Of a stretch of DNA of 57,469 nucleotides, positions 1 through 9,674 are shown piece after piece (positions within the stretch are counted from its first letter, which is position 1; each line of letters starts with the position of its first letter). Under the pieces are notes generated by a model. The model worked only from the letters and a program-made list of their open reading frames with translations, had not been told where the DNA came from and did no database searches. Source of the DNA: Thermoproteota archaeon. Lineage in GTDB: Archaea; Thermoproteota; Thermoprotei_A; Sulfolobales; Ignisphaeraceae. Position numbers and translations under genes: made by a program. The stretch is taken from the NCBI GenBank assembly GCA_013154235.1, contig JAADCV010000002.1, positions 1 to 57,469 of the forward strand. Direction: 5' to 3'.

Positions 1-253
1 TTCCTAGCGTTCCCCATGTCGATAGCGGTGCTCAGCTCCTAGTTCGACGCACATGCATCCAAGCCTAACCCACCCCCCACACATAGCCGCCTTCATCGCG
101 GCGGTTGGGATCAAGCGGCTCTCCATCCCTCTCAGCGTTGATAGCATCGTGCACACCTCTTAGAGACGCTCTAGCAGCCCTGAACCTCCTAGCCTTCGCA
201 GTCGTGGAGAGCGAGCTAGCGGTGTCAAGAATGGGGTCAGGTTCGTAGCTGCG

Positions 254-791
254 ATGAGGTTCGTAGCCTCTCTGCTCCTCATGGCTGGGCTCCTAGCGGC
301 GGCCCAGTACTTCATAGACATACCCTGCACCTACCTCGTGGGGATGCACTTCGTCCTACACGAGATGGATCCCGAGCACCATCTCGAGGCCCTTGCGAGC
401 GCTAAGCGGGTATCCAAGAGGATCCTTGCTTTCGAGCCTACGCTCAGCGGTGAAGAGATGTTCGTGAGGCTGTGGAGCATCTGGCGAAACGCTGCGAGAG
501 TGGTTGGGGGTTTCGAGGAGTATAGGCCTCCAGAGTACTGGCTTCAGCTACTGAAGGAGCTGAGCATGAACGTGATCGAGGTGAGGATCATTAGCTGGGG
601 AGACCTACGTGCTCCACGAGATCCTAGAGCGCATGGTGGTGTCGTGGACCGGGAACTGGAGGCGTAGAGGCGTACCCGAGAAGCATATTCGAGAACTCGA
701 GCAGTTCCTCAAAGACGCTGAGAGCAGGCCCCTCAAGTGGTCAGACGATGGTTGCATCGAAGAAAGTTGCAAGGATTGTTGGGGTCTATGA
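254..791 (+). pseudogene. SAM-dependent methyltransferase remnant (truncated and frameshifted)
   Basis: ORF 254..667 has a methyltransferase-like segment (HFVLHEMDPEHHLEALASAKRVSKRILAFEP). Protein-like sequence continues in another frame (TYVLHEILERMVVSWTGNWRRRGVPEKHIRELEQFLKDAESRPLKWSDD) right after a G4 run near 597-600. Confidence 0.6.
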
Positions 792-1466
792 GGTTGGTCT
801 AGAACCGTCGCTAGCTACTGCAAGAGGTCGACAATCTACTTGTCAAGGTCTTTCAAGGTTCTTGAGAGGCTGCTTAAATGGAATAGAGAGTAATGTAGGC
901 TGCTGCTTCCGGAGAAGGAGGTCGTATACGTAGTGAGATCGGTGTTTAGTCATAGGTACAAGCCCTATCTAGATGCAAGGCGAGGGAGTGGCTTCATAAC
1001 GTGCTTGACTCCTAAAGGGGGGCCGGGGATGATGAGCAGCTTGGGAGGCTTACCCGCGAGGGGATGAGCGAGATCAGGTGTGCTGGCCCTTCCCGACCCC
1101 TCGATCTCTTCGCGCTACTGGCTTATGAGTTACTTGCGTCTCCAGCGATGAGCTACGGTGCTGGAGACACATATCTATGCATTGTGCATACGGCGTACGG
1201 AGCCTGGGACTGCATTTGTTAGTTTCCTGAGTTCGCGACGCGGCTCGGTCTCAGGTATCTCATTAATGCTGTAAGTATCCTTGGTATTCTCAATTTGCTC
1301 TCTACTCTCTTTTAGCATATCGCCTTAGTGTTTGGGGGTCTACGGCTCGGGATATCCTCGATAGCAAGAGTGTAAAGAGGACTTAGCTGAGGTGATGAAA
1401 CATGGGTAGGAGCTGATGAGGAAATGAAGGGGTTGCAAGGGGTTTGTTAGTATAGCAAGGATCTCT

Positions 1467-1703
1467 TTGGGGGAGGTGGATAATGCTGTAGTTGACTTAA
1501 TAGTGAGGTTGTGGCTAAGCTATGGTGAGGGAGTAGTTGTGGTGAGTAGTACTGTAAAGCTGCGTATCTCTAGGAGGGTTCTCAAAAGACTTCTCTGTGC
1601 AGTAGGTACTAGACCATCCACGGGTCTTGACGAGGTTCTGGAAAAGTACTCTGAGAATGTAGAGAAGGACGTGCTAGAGGAGTTCCTTAGCGAGAGGAGG
1701 TAG
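1467..1703 (+). CDS. small putative antitoxin-like protein upstream of a PIN toxin
   Basis: 78 aa charged ORF 8 bp upstream of a PIN-domain ORF on the same strand; assigned by context only. Confidence 0.45.
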   Translation: MGEVDNAVVDLIVRLWLSYGEGVVVVSSTVKLRISRRVLKRLLCAVGTRPSTGLDEVLEKYSENVEKDVLEEFLSERR

Positions 1704-1711
1704 TCGCGGTA

Positions 1712-2152
1712 TTGAACCTCGTTATCGATGTATCGGTCTTCATAGATAGGCTATTCATCTACAGCGAAGAGCGTAGCAATAGAGCACGAAACGTGTTTAG
1801 AATCGTAGACCAAAGAGGTTACAACATATTCGAGCCACAGGTATTCGGTATTGAACTAGCTTCCCAGTTGATCCGGAGGAAGCCTAGGAATATAGCTGAG
1901 AGGATATACAACGAAGTGATGGAGAGAATCATCTTAGTTGAGGAGATAGAGTACGACCTACTCCTAGACGTAGCGCTCAAGACCGGTTGTAGAGCTATAG
2001 ACACGTACTACATCGCTACAGCTAGTGTAGTCGATGGGATACTGATTAGCGCTGATAAGGTGATGGTCGCTAATGCGAGGAGGTATGGGATAGATGCGTA
2101 CTATATACACGATGCTAGAGAATACAGCGGGCTAATGTCAAAACTACAGTAA
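1712..2152 (+). CDS. PIN domain ribonuclease (VapC-like)
   Basis: N-terminal MNLVIDVSVFIDRLF, central FGIELASQLIRR, C-terminal RAIDTYYIATASVVDGILISADKVM: typical PIN acidic residue layout. Confidence 0.8.
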   Translation: MNLVIDVSVFIDRLFIYSEERSNRARNVFRIVDQRGYNIFEPQVFGIELASQLIRRKPRNIAERIYNEVMERIILVEEIEYDLLLDVALKTGCRAIDTYYIATASVVDGILISADKVMVANARRYGIDAYYIHDAREYSGLMSKLQ

Positions 2153-2485
2153 TTCAACTCGTTTCAGCCTTATCTATCGCTACACTAGTATTGCGTTACT
2201 CCCAGGGTCTGTGTAGCCCCTTAACCCCTCCATCCCCAAGTTTCTGAGCCACTTTCTCACAATCTTCAACACTAATCCGCTACCGAGCATCTACACTACT
2301 AAGGACTAGATCTTAGGTTATCGTTCATTAATTGCTAGCCGTATCCGTCACATCAGTACTGATAGTTTAGTGTGTGGAATGCACCCGCTAGACTTATCGT
2401 GCATCGCACGAAGCTGTATGTGGGTAGAGGTATGGCTAGAACTGCTTGTGTTAGATACGAGAACGGTGCGCTCTCTAGGTGTTGT

Positions 2486-3703
2486 TTAGAGGGTTGCGGC
2501 TCTAGCTACTTGATCGAGGGTTCTATCTATGTAGTTTCTTAGCCTGCTAGGCATGTTCTCGATTCCTATTTCGAGAAAGCCGCGGACGATTATGGATGTA
2601 GCTTCGTTCTCGGAGAATCCCTTGCTCATCAGGTACTCTACTTCGTCTCTCGAGATTGTTCCTATAGCAGCTTCGTGCGTTAGCATAGCTTCCTTAACGA
2701 GGCTTCTTATCGAGGGTATGGCCTCAGCGAGGCTCTCGCTCGAGAGCTTGAGAGCCTTGCAGTCTATGTGTCCTCTACCAACGTTCTTAGCCACTAGCTC
2801 CCCTCTTAGCCATACCCTAGAGCTATCAGCTACCAGGGCTCTCGAAGCTACTTCGCCACGGCTATCCACACCCTCGATGATCACCCTGCCACCGATATCT
2901 AGAGTTGATGAGCTTCGCGCGGATACGATGGATGTTAGGTAGGCTCTAGCGTTAGATCCTCGGAGTATTGCTGTAGGGAACATCTGTAGGCTCCTAGCGC
3001 TCCCGAGATGAACGTAGTAGTTAACGAACTCGCCGCCGTCCTCAACGATAGCTGCAGCTCTAGGCCTAACATCTACACCCTCCCTCCAGCGGTGAACCAT
3101 CGTGAACGTTAGCCTAGCTCCCTTACCAACGTAGAACTCCGATACCCCTATGTGGAGAGCGCGCGTCGGCATTGCCCAGCACGCGGTCACGAGGTTTAGC
3201 TCAGCACCCTCCTCAACAACGACGATGTTGTGAACCAGCTGCGCAGTCCCCGGTCTATGTATGTAGAGGCACGCGCTAATGGGCTCCCTAACTCGGGTGC
3301 CCCTAGGCACGTATATGAAGTAGCCGTGCCTCCCGAAAAGCTCCGTGAACGCCGTATACTTATCGCTGTCGACCAGAATTGCTCTCCAGAGGTATTTCTC
3401 GACCCATGGAAGCTTCGCAGCAGCCTCCTCGATACTCATCACCATTACCCCTAGCTCAGCTAATCTCCTAGACACGGCGGTGTAAACATCTCCGCGATCT
3501 ACCTGTAGGTATGTAGCTGGGCTGCTCTCGAGATCTAGCCCGAGCTCCTTAGCCGAGCTAAGAGCTTCGCGAGGCGCTGAAGATATGTGGCTAGCTACGG
3601 TCCTAGACTCCCCGATTACCGAAGCCGCGACCTTTCCAAGGTCTATGTCTGGGCCGTAGGGAGATGCCTTGGTTAGAGCTCTCCACGCGAGCTCCTTGAG
3701 CAC
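2486..3703 (-). CDS. sufB: SufB/SufD family Fe-S cluster assembly protein
   Basis: 405 aa; repetitive beta-helix-like C-terminal half (GEVASRALVADSSRVWLRGELVAKNVGRGHIDCKAL...HEAAIGTISRDEVEYLMSKGFSENEA) typical of SufB/D; downstream of sufC. Confidence 0.9.
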   Translation of the reverse strand: MLKELAWRALTKASPYGPDIDLGKVAASVIGESRTVASHISSAPREALSSAKELGLDLESSPATYLQVDRGDVYTAVSRRLAELGVMVMSIEEAAAKLPWVEKYLWRAILVDSDKYTAFTELFGRHGYFIYVPRGTRVREPISACLYIHRPGTAQLVHNIVVVEEGAELNLVTACWAMPTRALHIGVSEFYVGKGARLTFTMVHRWREGVDVRPRAAAIVEDGGEFVNYYVHLGSARSLQMFPTAILRGSNARAYLTSIVSARSSSTLDIGGRVIIEGVDSRGEVASRALVADSSRVWLRGELVAKNVGRGHIDCKALKLSSESLAEAIPSIRSLVKEAMLTHEAAIGTISRDEVEYLMSKGFSENEATSIIVRGFLEIGIENMPSRLRNYIDRTLDQVARAATL

Positions 3704-3707
3704 GGCT

Positions 3708-4427
3708 CTACGCAGAGCTGCTCACCTTAGCTAGAGCGCTGTAACCCTCGCTAACCACCCTCTCGAGAATAGATGGATCGCCGCTGCACACAATCCTGCC
3801 TCTCACCATTACGTGCACCACGTCTATCCTAGGCAGGAACCTGGCTATGGCGCCACCGTGCGTCACGATGAGTATCGAGGATCCGTGGGAACGGAGCTCC
3901 TCGACAATCCTAGCTATAGCCCTAACCCCCTCGATATCCACACCCGAGTCAGGCTCGTCGAGAAGGGCTACGCGAGGCTTCTGAACGACTAGCGTAAGCA
4001 CCTCGAACTTCTTAGCTTCGCCACCACTAAACCCATGGAAGAGATCCCTATCAAGCAAATGATCTATTCCCAGCGCTCTAGCATAGCTCTCGACATCGCC
4101 TTCGAAGCCGTGGATTTTCCTAAGCCTCTCTAGGAAGTACCTAGCCTTAACGCTAACACGGGGAGGTAGCTGGTGAGCTATGCCGATACCCTTCCTAGCC
4201 CTCTCGTGTGGAGGCAGCCCGCTAACGTCCTCGCCATCAAGCAAGACCCTACCTCCGTGAATAACGTAGCTGCCCACGCCCGCAACGACCCTGAGCAGCG
4301 TAGTCTTGCCAGCGCCATTGGGACCCATAAGCAGGTTGATCTCCCTAGGTCCTAGCTCTAGATCCACGCCTCTCAACACGAGCTTTCCGCTCACCGAAGC
4401 TACGAGCTTCTCGACGCGAAGCCTCAT
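3708..4427 (-). CDS. sufC: SufC ABC-type ATPase
   Basis: Walker A GPNGAGKTTL, signature FSGGEAKKFEV, Walker B VALLDEPDSGVD; adjacent to sufB. Confidence 0.92.
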   Translation of the reverse strand: MRLRVEKLVASVSGKLVLRGVDLELGPREINLLMGPNGAGKTTLLRVVAGVGSYVIHGGRVLLDGEDVSGLPPHERARKGIGIAHQLPPRVSVKARYFLERLRKIHGFEGDVESYARALGIDHLLDRDLFHGFSGGEAKKFEVLTLVVQKPRVALLDEPDSGVDIEGVRAIARIVEELRSHGSSILIVTHGGAIARFLPRIDVVHVMVRGRIVCSGDPSILERVVSEGYSALAKVSSSA

Positions 4428-5086
4428 CTAGAACCGCCCGCTAAGCTCCTTAGGCAGCACCCAGGGCACTCGATAGGCTCGAGCCTCATCGGGCATGAGG
4501 AGCAGTCGCATCCGCACCCCCTAAGGGCCCTAGCTACGTCTACCGGTAAGTGCCTAGGCTTGATAATAGCGTCCAGCTCTATGTCAAGGCTCTTAACCCC
4601 TCTGACTCTAGAGAGGATCTTGTTGACAAACGCCTCAACCTCTCTAGGATCCCTGTAGAGTACGAGCATCGAGACGTTCCTGCTACCACCCTTAACGCTA
4701 GCCATAACGATTCGCGGGCACTCGCACAGCTTGGACAGGTCGCTATAAGCAGCGATAACATCCTCGACTAGAGCATTCACGAAAGCTAGCCTAAGGCCTA
4801 GGCTACGGGGATCGACAAGGGCAGAGACCTTTGCAACCCCTGAATCTACGAGCCTCTTAATCCTAGCCCTAACGCTTGGGTGAGTAAGCCCGACAGCGCG
4901 AGCAATATCAACAAGGCTCTTCCTTCCATCTTCCTGAAGCAGCGCGAGTATCTCCAGATCAATCCTATCAATATCTACGACTCTCGAAGTACTCACCCTA
5001 GATACACCTACAAATCGTAGGGGAGACACCCTATAAATCTTTCCAAATGTAGAACGATCTAAGAAGAGCCTACGCAGAGAATACAA
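4424..5086 (-). CDS. Lrp/AsnC-like transcriptional regulator with Cys-rich C-terminal extension
   Basis: HTH IDRIDLEILALLQEDGRKSLVDIARAVGLTHPSVRARIKRLVDSG; C-terminus CGCDCSSCPMRLEPIECPGCC; overlaps the sufC start by 4 nt. The true start may be downstream of the listed one. Confidence 0.85.
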   Translation of the reverse strand: MYSLRRLFLDRSTFGKIYRVSPLRFVGVSRVSTSRVVDIDRIDLEILALLQEDGRKSLVDIARAVGLTHPSVRARIKRLVDSGVAKVSALVDPRSLGLRLAFVNALVEDVIAAYSDLSKLCECPRIVMASVKGGSRNVSMLVLYRDPREVEAFVNKILSRVRGVKSLDIELDAIIKPRHLPVDVARALRGCGCDCSSCPMRLEPIECPGCCLRSLAGGSR

Positions 5087-5729
5087 TCACCTAGCTAAGC
5101 CTAGCGCCTTCTGCAACCCACTGCCTGCATCTATCGTCGTAGGCTAGCGTAGCGCATGCGAGTTCCCGCGCGTGGAGTCCCTAAGTCTAGTGGTGCGAGG
5201 CTGTGTCCCTCTAGCTACGCTGCTCGCGGCCCCGTTCTCTAGCTCTAGCTATGGGGGTGCTGTGCTCTTGCTCTAGTCCATGTGCGCATCGATATAAATG
5301 CTGGTTTTGCGTGTTTCCCTCTACGTGGAGGAGGTGTGTGAGTGAGTGGATTGGAGTTTTGGTAGGATGCTAGTGGGGATCTATGATGCGTTCGCGTAAA
5401 TATGGATCTTATGCGGGTTAATACCGGTTATATACTTGGACATCTGTCCACAGTTATTCAATTCTTGCGCGTGGTGATGTAAGTACATTTGTCCACATTT
5501 ATGTAGTTGGATGTGCTTCGCTCGCTCTTTGTCTACTAGGATACTTGTATCGCTTATAGAGTTATATATACAATTATGTGTATATGGTTCCTCGGGTAGA
5601 TATATGCCTTGTTGTGCACTGTGATTAACAACTATGCATAAGACATACTTATACGCATGCGTTTCCAAGGATATAGCGGTGTCTAGGCGGGGGACGTAGA
5701 TCCATGGATGGGTGTGAGGCGGGTGAGAA

Positions 5730-6242
5730 ATGACTCCGGCTCTATCGATGAAGCGCGTGGAGTACGTGAATGCAATGCGCGAGGTGGCTAGGAGCTTGGA
5801 TGTTGTGCTCGAGAACAGCATTAGGAGGTCTATCTACGAGTACACGCTCGCTAACGGCTTTGCGGTATTTAACGAGATCTGGAAGGCTCTAAAGAAGTCG
5901 AAAGCCACTATTAACTGGCACATAAAGATTCTCAAACGGAGCGGCATCGTGGAGGAGATAAGGCTGCTTAAGTACCGCATCATATACGTGAAGAGGTTCG
6001 AGCACGTCGCCATAAAGAGGTTTCTCTGCGAGAAGAAGCCTAGCGGTGGCTACAGATGGGAGAGGATAAGGAGGCTCCTAACGGACCTCTGCTACAACGA
6101 TGATATCGAGAGTCTAGCCGGTAGATACGGGTTGAGCAGCGACGAGGTTGAGGGGCTCAAGAAGCTGCTGAACGCGTTTGTCGACGGGGCTCGCGGCGCT
6201 GCATGCGCTAGGAAGCTAGCTAGGTTATCCTGTAGCGAGTAG
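5730..6242 (+). CDS. winged-HTH (ArsR/MarR-like) DNA-binding protein
   Basis: SIRRSIYEYTLANGFAVFNEIWKALKKSKATINWHIKILKRSGIVEEI. Confidence 0.7.
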   Translation: MTPALSMKRVEYVNAMREVARSLDVVLENSIRRSIYEYTLANGFAVFNEIWKALKKSKATINWHIKILKRSGIVEEIRLLKYRIIYVKRFEHVAIKRFLCEKKPSGGYRWERIRRLLTDLCYNDDIESLAGRYGLSSDEVEGLKKLLNAFVDGARGAACARKLARLSCSE

Positions 6243-8540
6243 CTTCGCAGCTACGTACCCTATTTGCCCCAGCGCTACACCTCCATCGTTTGGCGGCACT
6301 CTCCTCGGCAAACACACCTCTATCCCTCGAGCTCTCAGAACCCTCTCTATCCCTTCAACAATGTAGTCGTTCACGGCTGCGCCACCTCCTAGAACCACAG
6401 TTCTGTACCTAGATGCGTATCTAGCTGCTATCTCGCCAAGTCCCTCGCCTAGGCGTAGCAGGAAGGTTCTAGCGATGTCTTCAGCTCTCTCCCCAGCCTC
6501 TATGGCGCTCACGACAGACTTTATCAGGTCCGAGGTTGATACCCTAGGCACGTCCCCCGCTACGATCCTCGGTCTTGGGAACCACTCTAGCTCCCTCCCT
6601 CTCCTCGCTACAGCTTCTAGCAGTATAGCTGGCTCACCCTCGTAGCTCCTATACCTACACACGCCAAGCATTGCCGACACAGCGTCTACAACCCTACCTG
6701 TAGATGATGAGGGTACGTACCTACCAGCCTCAACGCTTCTAGCAACGGCCTCGATCTCTAGCCAGCCCATGGGGAGCCCCTTCTCGAGCCCTAGGGATCT
6801 AGCGATCTCTAGAGCTCTGCTAGCTCCAAACGCCTTGAGTAGGCAGGCCGCAGCTATTCGGCTTGGGTAGATAGCGTCTCTATCGCTTGTCTGAGGGATG
6901 GGTTCTAGGGACCCTACCCTCCTCCACGAGCCCCACCTAACCTCGATAACCTCACCGCCCCACACGGTTCCGTCAGCGCCGTAGCCAACGCCATCCATCG
7001 CTATGCCGAGCACCTCCAGACCTAGTCCCCGGTCTACAGCTGTGGAGATAACGTGAGCTAGGTGGTGCTGAACCTCGACAACCTCGCACCCATGCCTAGA
7101 GCTAAGCTCCTCAGCTAGGCTCCTAGATGAGTAGCTAGGGTGCATATCTATAGCGATGACGGAGCGACTCAGATCCACTCTATAGCTCCTAGCTAGGAAA
7201 GATACCTCTCGCTCCAGATCCTCTAGAGCTTCAGCGCTATCCAAATCACCTATGTATGGGGTTAGAGCAGCTCTATCACCTATACCTACACCAGCGTTCG
7301 TCTGCAGCTGAGCCCCTAGAGCGATGACTGGCTTAGGCAGCTCGGCGGGTAGCTTGATCCAGGTAGGGGCGTAGCCACGGCCTAGCCTTAGGAGCACTAG
7401 CCTCCCTCGCGTAAACCTAGCTACCGAGTCGTCGACTCTATGAACTATCTCCCTATCGTGGTTAAGCACGTAGTCCACAACATCCCTAAGCCTCTCCCTA
7501 ACGCACTCGCTATCCCTACACATCGGCTCTCCATGAACGTTGCCGCTGGTCATCACCAGAAACCTATCCCTAGTCTCCTGAAGAAGGAGGTAGTGAAGCG
7601 GTGTGTAGGGAAGGAACACGCCCTCTACATCCATCCCTGGCGACACGCTTGGTGCAACCGGGCTACCGCTTCTCTTGGGCAGGAGCAGTATCGGTCTCTC
7701 AGCGCTCTGAAGAATCGCCTTAGCACGATCGCTCATCTCTACGAGCCTAGACGCAACATCTGTATCCAGGGCCATGACCGCGAAGGGCTTCGTAGGCCTA
7801 CGCTTCCTCTCCCTAAGCTTCCTAACAACATCGTCGTCGCTAGCTAGGCAAGCTACGTGGTACCCTCCCAAGCCCTTGACCGCAACTATGAACCCCTCCT
7901 CGATTAGCCTAGCAGCTTCCCTCAGGGGGTCTCTGCACTCTATCCTCTCACCATCTACGGTCTCCAGCCATAGCCTAGGGCCGCATCTAGGGCAGCTAAT
8001 GCCCTGCGCATGAAACCTCCTAACGTTGTTAGGGTCTCTATACTCAGAGAGACACTGCTCGCAGAGCGGGAAGTCGTTCATCGAAGTATTCTCTCTATCA
8101 TACGGAACGCTCCTCATCATCGAGTAGCGCGGGCCGCACCAAGCGCACGAGTTGAAGGGGTATCTAAACCTCCTATCACTAGGGTCGAGAACCTCTCGAA
8201 GGCAGTGCTCACACATAGCTAGATCCGGAGGTATGGCAGAGGGCTTGAAGATCCTCGACTCGCTCCTCAGTATAGAAAACCTGTTGAAACCCCTAGGCTT
8301 CACCCTCTCAACGATAATCTCCTCGATTCTAGCAGGCGGCGGGAGCCACCTAGCGAAACAGGTGAAGAACCTCGAGATATCCTCATCGCTTCCCTCAACC
8401 CATATCTCTACCTCTGAACCACCAACGTTCCTAACGAAACCCTTAACGCCAGAGTCCCTCGCAGCACGATAAACAGCAGGTCTAAACCCAACTCCCTGGA
8501 CAAGCCCTGCAACAACTATCCTCAGGGCGGTTCTAGCCAT
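6225..8540 (-). CDS. hypF: [NiFe] hydrogenase maturation carbamoyltransferase HypF
   Basis: Acylphosphatase-like N-terminus (VAGLVQGVGFRPAVYRAARDSGVKGFVRN), two zinc motifs (CEHCLREVLDP...CAWCG; CEQCLSEY...CPRCG), YrdC-like and carbamoyltransferase regions. Confidence 0.97.
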   Translation of the reverse strand: MARTALRIVVAGLVQGVGFRPAVYRAARDSGVKGFVRNVGGSEVEIWVEGSDEDISRFFTCFARWLPPPARIEEIIVERVKPRGFNRFSILRSESRIFKPSAIPPDLAMCEHCLREVLDPSDRRFRYPFNSCAWCGPRYSMMRSVPYDRENTSMNDFPLCEQCLSEYRDPNNVRRFHAQGISCPRCGPRLWLETVDGERIECRDPLREAARLIEEGFIVAVKGLGGYHVACLASDDDVVRKLRERKRRPTKPFAVMALDTDVASRLVEMSDRAKAILQSAERPILLLPKRSGSPVAPSVSPGMDVEGVFLPYTPLHYLLLQETRDRFLVMTSGNVHGEPMCRDSECVRERLRDVVDYVLNHDREIVHRVDDSVARFTRGRLVLLRLGRGYAPTWIKLPAELPKPVIALGAQLQTNAGVGIGDRAALTPYIGDLDSAEALEDLEREVSFLARSYRVDLSRSVIAIDMHPSYSSRSLAEELSSRHGCEVVEVQHHLAHVISTAVDRGLGLEVLGIAMDGVGYGADGTVWGGEVIEVRWGSWRRVGSLEPIPQTSDRDAIYPSRIAAACLLKAFGASRALEIARSLGLEKGLPMGWLEIEAVARSVEAGRYVPSSSTGRVVDAVSAMLGVCRYRSYEGEPAILLEAVARRGRELEWFPRPRIVAGDVPRVSTSDLIKSVVSAIEAGERAEDIARTFLLRLGEGLGEIAARYASRYRTVVLGGGAAVNDYIVEGIERVLRARGIEVCLPRRVPPNDGGVALGQIGYVAAKLLATG

Positions 8541-8549
8541 CGAGATCCC

Positions 8550-9584
8550 TCAGCATATCCTAGGGAGGTTGAGCCCCCTTGCCTCGAGAAGAACCCTGCC
8601 CCCGATCTCCGTAACGACAACTACCCTCCCTCGAAGAGCTGGGGACTCCGGCTCTACAACCTCCCCAATAATCGTAGCGCTGCTCTCTCCCAGAGCTCTA
8701 AGCTCCTTCACGACCTCGTCAGCAGCGCTTGGATCCACGGAAAGCACCGCGACCCCCTCGCAAGCTACCTGCATAGGGTCTATCCCAAGAACTTCTAGGA
8801 AGCTCCTCACCTCGTCCCTTACTGGAACCGCGCTACGCTCGATAACAGCCTCGAGCCCGCACTTCTTGCACCACTCGTTTAGTACGGCGGCTAGACCGCC
8901 TCGGGTAGCGTCGCGAGCAGCGTGGATAGCCTCCCCGAACCTCTCGATGACGGGCATGAGGCTTGGGAGCAGCGGCTTAACATCGCTTCTAAGCCCCTTA
9001 GCACTGTCGAGCATGCCCAGCTGGGCAGCTAGGATAGTAGCTCCGTGCTCAGCTACGGGCCCGGTAACAATGATCTTGTCTCCAGGCCTAGGGCTATCAT
9101 CGATTACCCTCTTCGCGACGCCTATGCCTACCGTAGAAATAACGATCTTGTCTAGGCTCCCCCTAGGCATAACCTTAGTGTCGCCCCCGATCAGCGATAT
9201 GCTGAAGCTCCTCAGAATCTCGGTGAAGTCACGCAGAACCCTCTTAACATCGTCGTAGGGCGTTCCCTCCTCAACGAGGAGCGCGTCCATGACGGCGACG
9301 GGTCTAGCACCCATAACAACGAGATCGTTGATTGTTCCGCACGCAGCTAGCTTGCCTAGGCTACCCCCTGGAAACTCGAGAGGCTTAACCGTGTGGCTAT
9401 CCATCGTCAGCACGATATAGGTATCGCCAACCCTTATCCACGCACCGTCATCAAGCCTATCTAGACCGCCTCCGCCGAGAGCGCTACGCAGCTCGGGGGG
9501 TACGAGAGGTAGAAGCACCTCCTCTAGGAACCTAGCGGTATCCTCACCACCACTACCCTCAGCAGCAGTAACAACCCTACTCAC
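8550..9584 (-). CDS. hypE: hydrogenase expression/formation protein HypE
   Basis: PurM/AIR-synthase-like family (GDTYIVLTMDSHTVKPLEFPGGSLGKLAACGTINDLVVMGARPVAV) with C-terminal GRVLLEARGLNLPRIC. The terminal Cys fits HypE. Confidence 0.96.
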   Translation of the reverse strand: MSRVVTAAEGSGGEDTARFLEEVLLPLVPPELRSALGGGGLDRLDDGAWIRVGDTYIVLTMDSHTVKPLEFPGGSLGKLAACGTINDLVVMGARPVAVMDALLVEEGTPYDDVKRVLRDFTEILRSFSISLIGGDTKVMPRGSLDKIVISTVGIGVAKRVIDDSPRPGDKIIVTGPVAEHGATILAAQLGMLDSAKGLRSDVKPLLPSLMPVIERFGEAIHAARDATRGGLAAVLNEWCKKCGLEAVIERSAVPVRDEVRSFLEVLGIDPMQVACEGVAVLSVDPSAADEVVKELRALGESSATIIGEVVEPESPALRGRVVVVTEIGGRVLLEARGLNLPRIC

Positions 9585-9674
9585 TCACACCCCCCGATAG
9601 CTAGCAGCTCTAGCTAAGACAGCTAAAAGACCGTGAACAGCCGACAGCGGGGATATACCGAAACCACGCAGCTC

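Noticed and set aside
1000-1090. GATGATGA and GGGATGAG motifs as a possible C/D sRNA
   Set aside because: No CTGA D or D' boxes at suitable spacing.
1389-1420. CTGAG-GTGATGA-14 nt-CTGA as a C/D sRNA
   Set aside because: Good half-motif, but no upstream C box at the proper distance and the region is decayed; too weak to list as a gene.
5381-5821. Minus-strand 146 aa ORF over the AT-rich promoter region
   Set aside because: His/Tyr/Ile-rich composition, no motif, overlaps the likely promoter and start of the 5730 HTH gene; probably spurious.
8569-9258. 229 aa plus-strand ORF opposite hypE
   Set aside because: Ser/Leu/Thr-rich antisense shadow of a confident gene.
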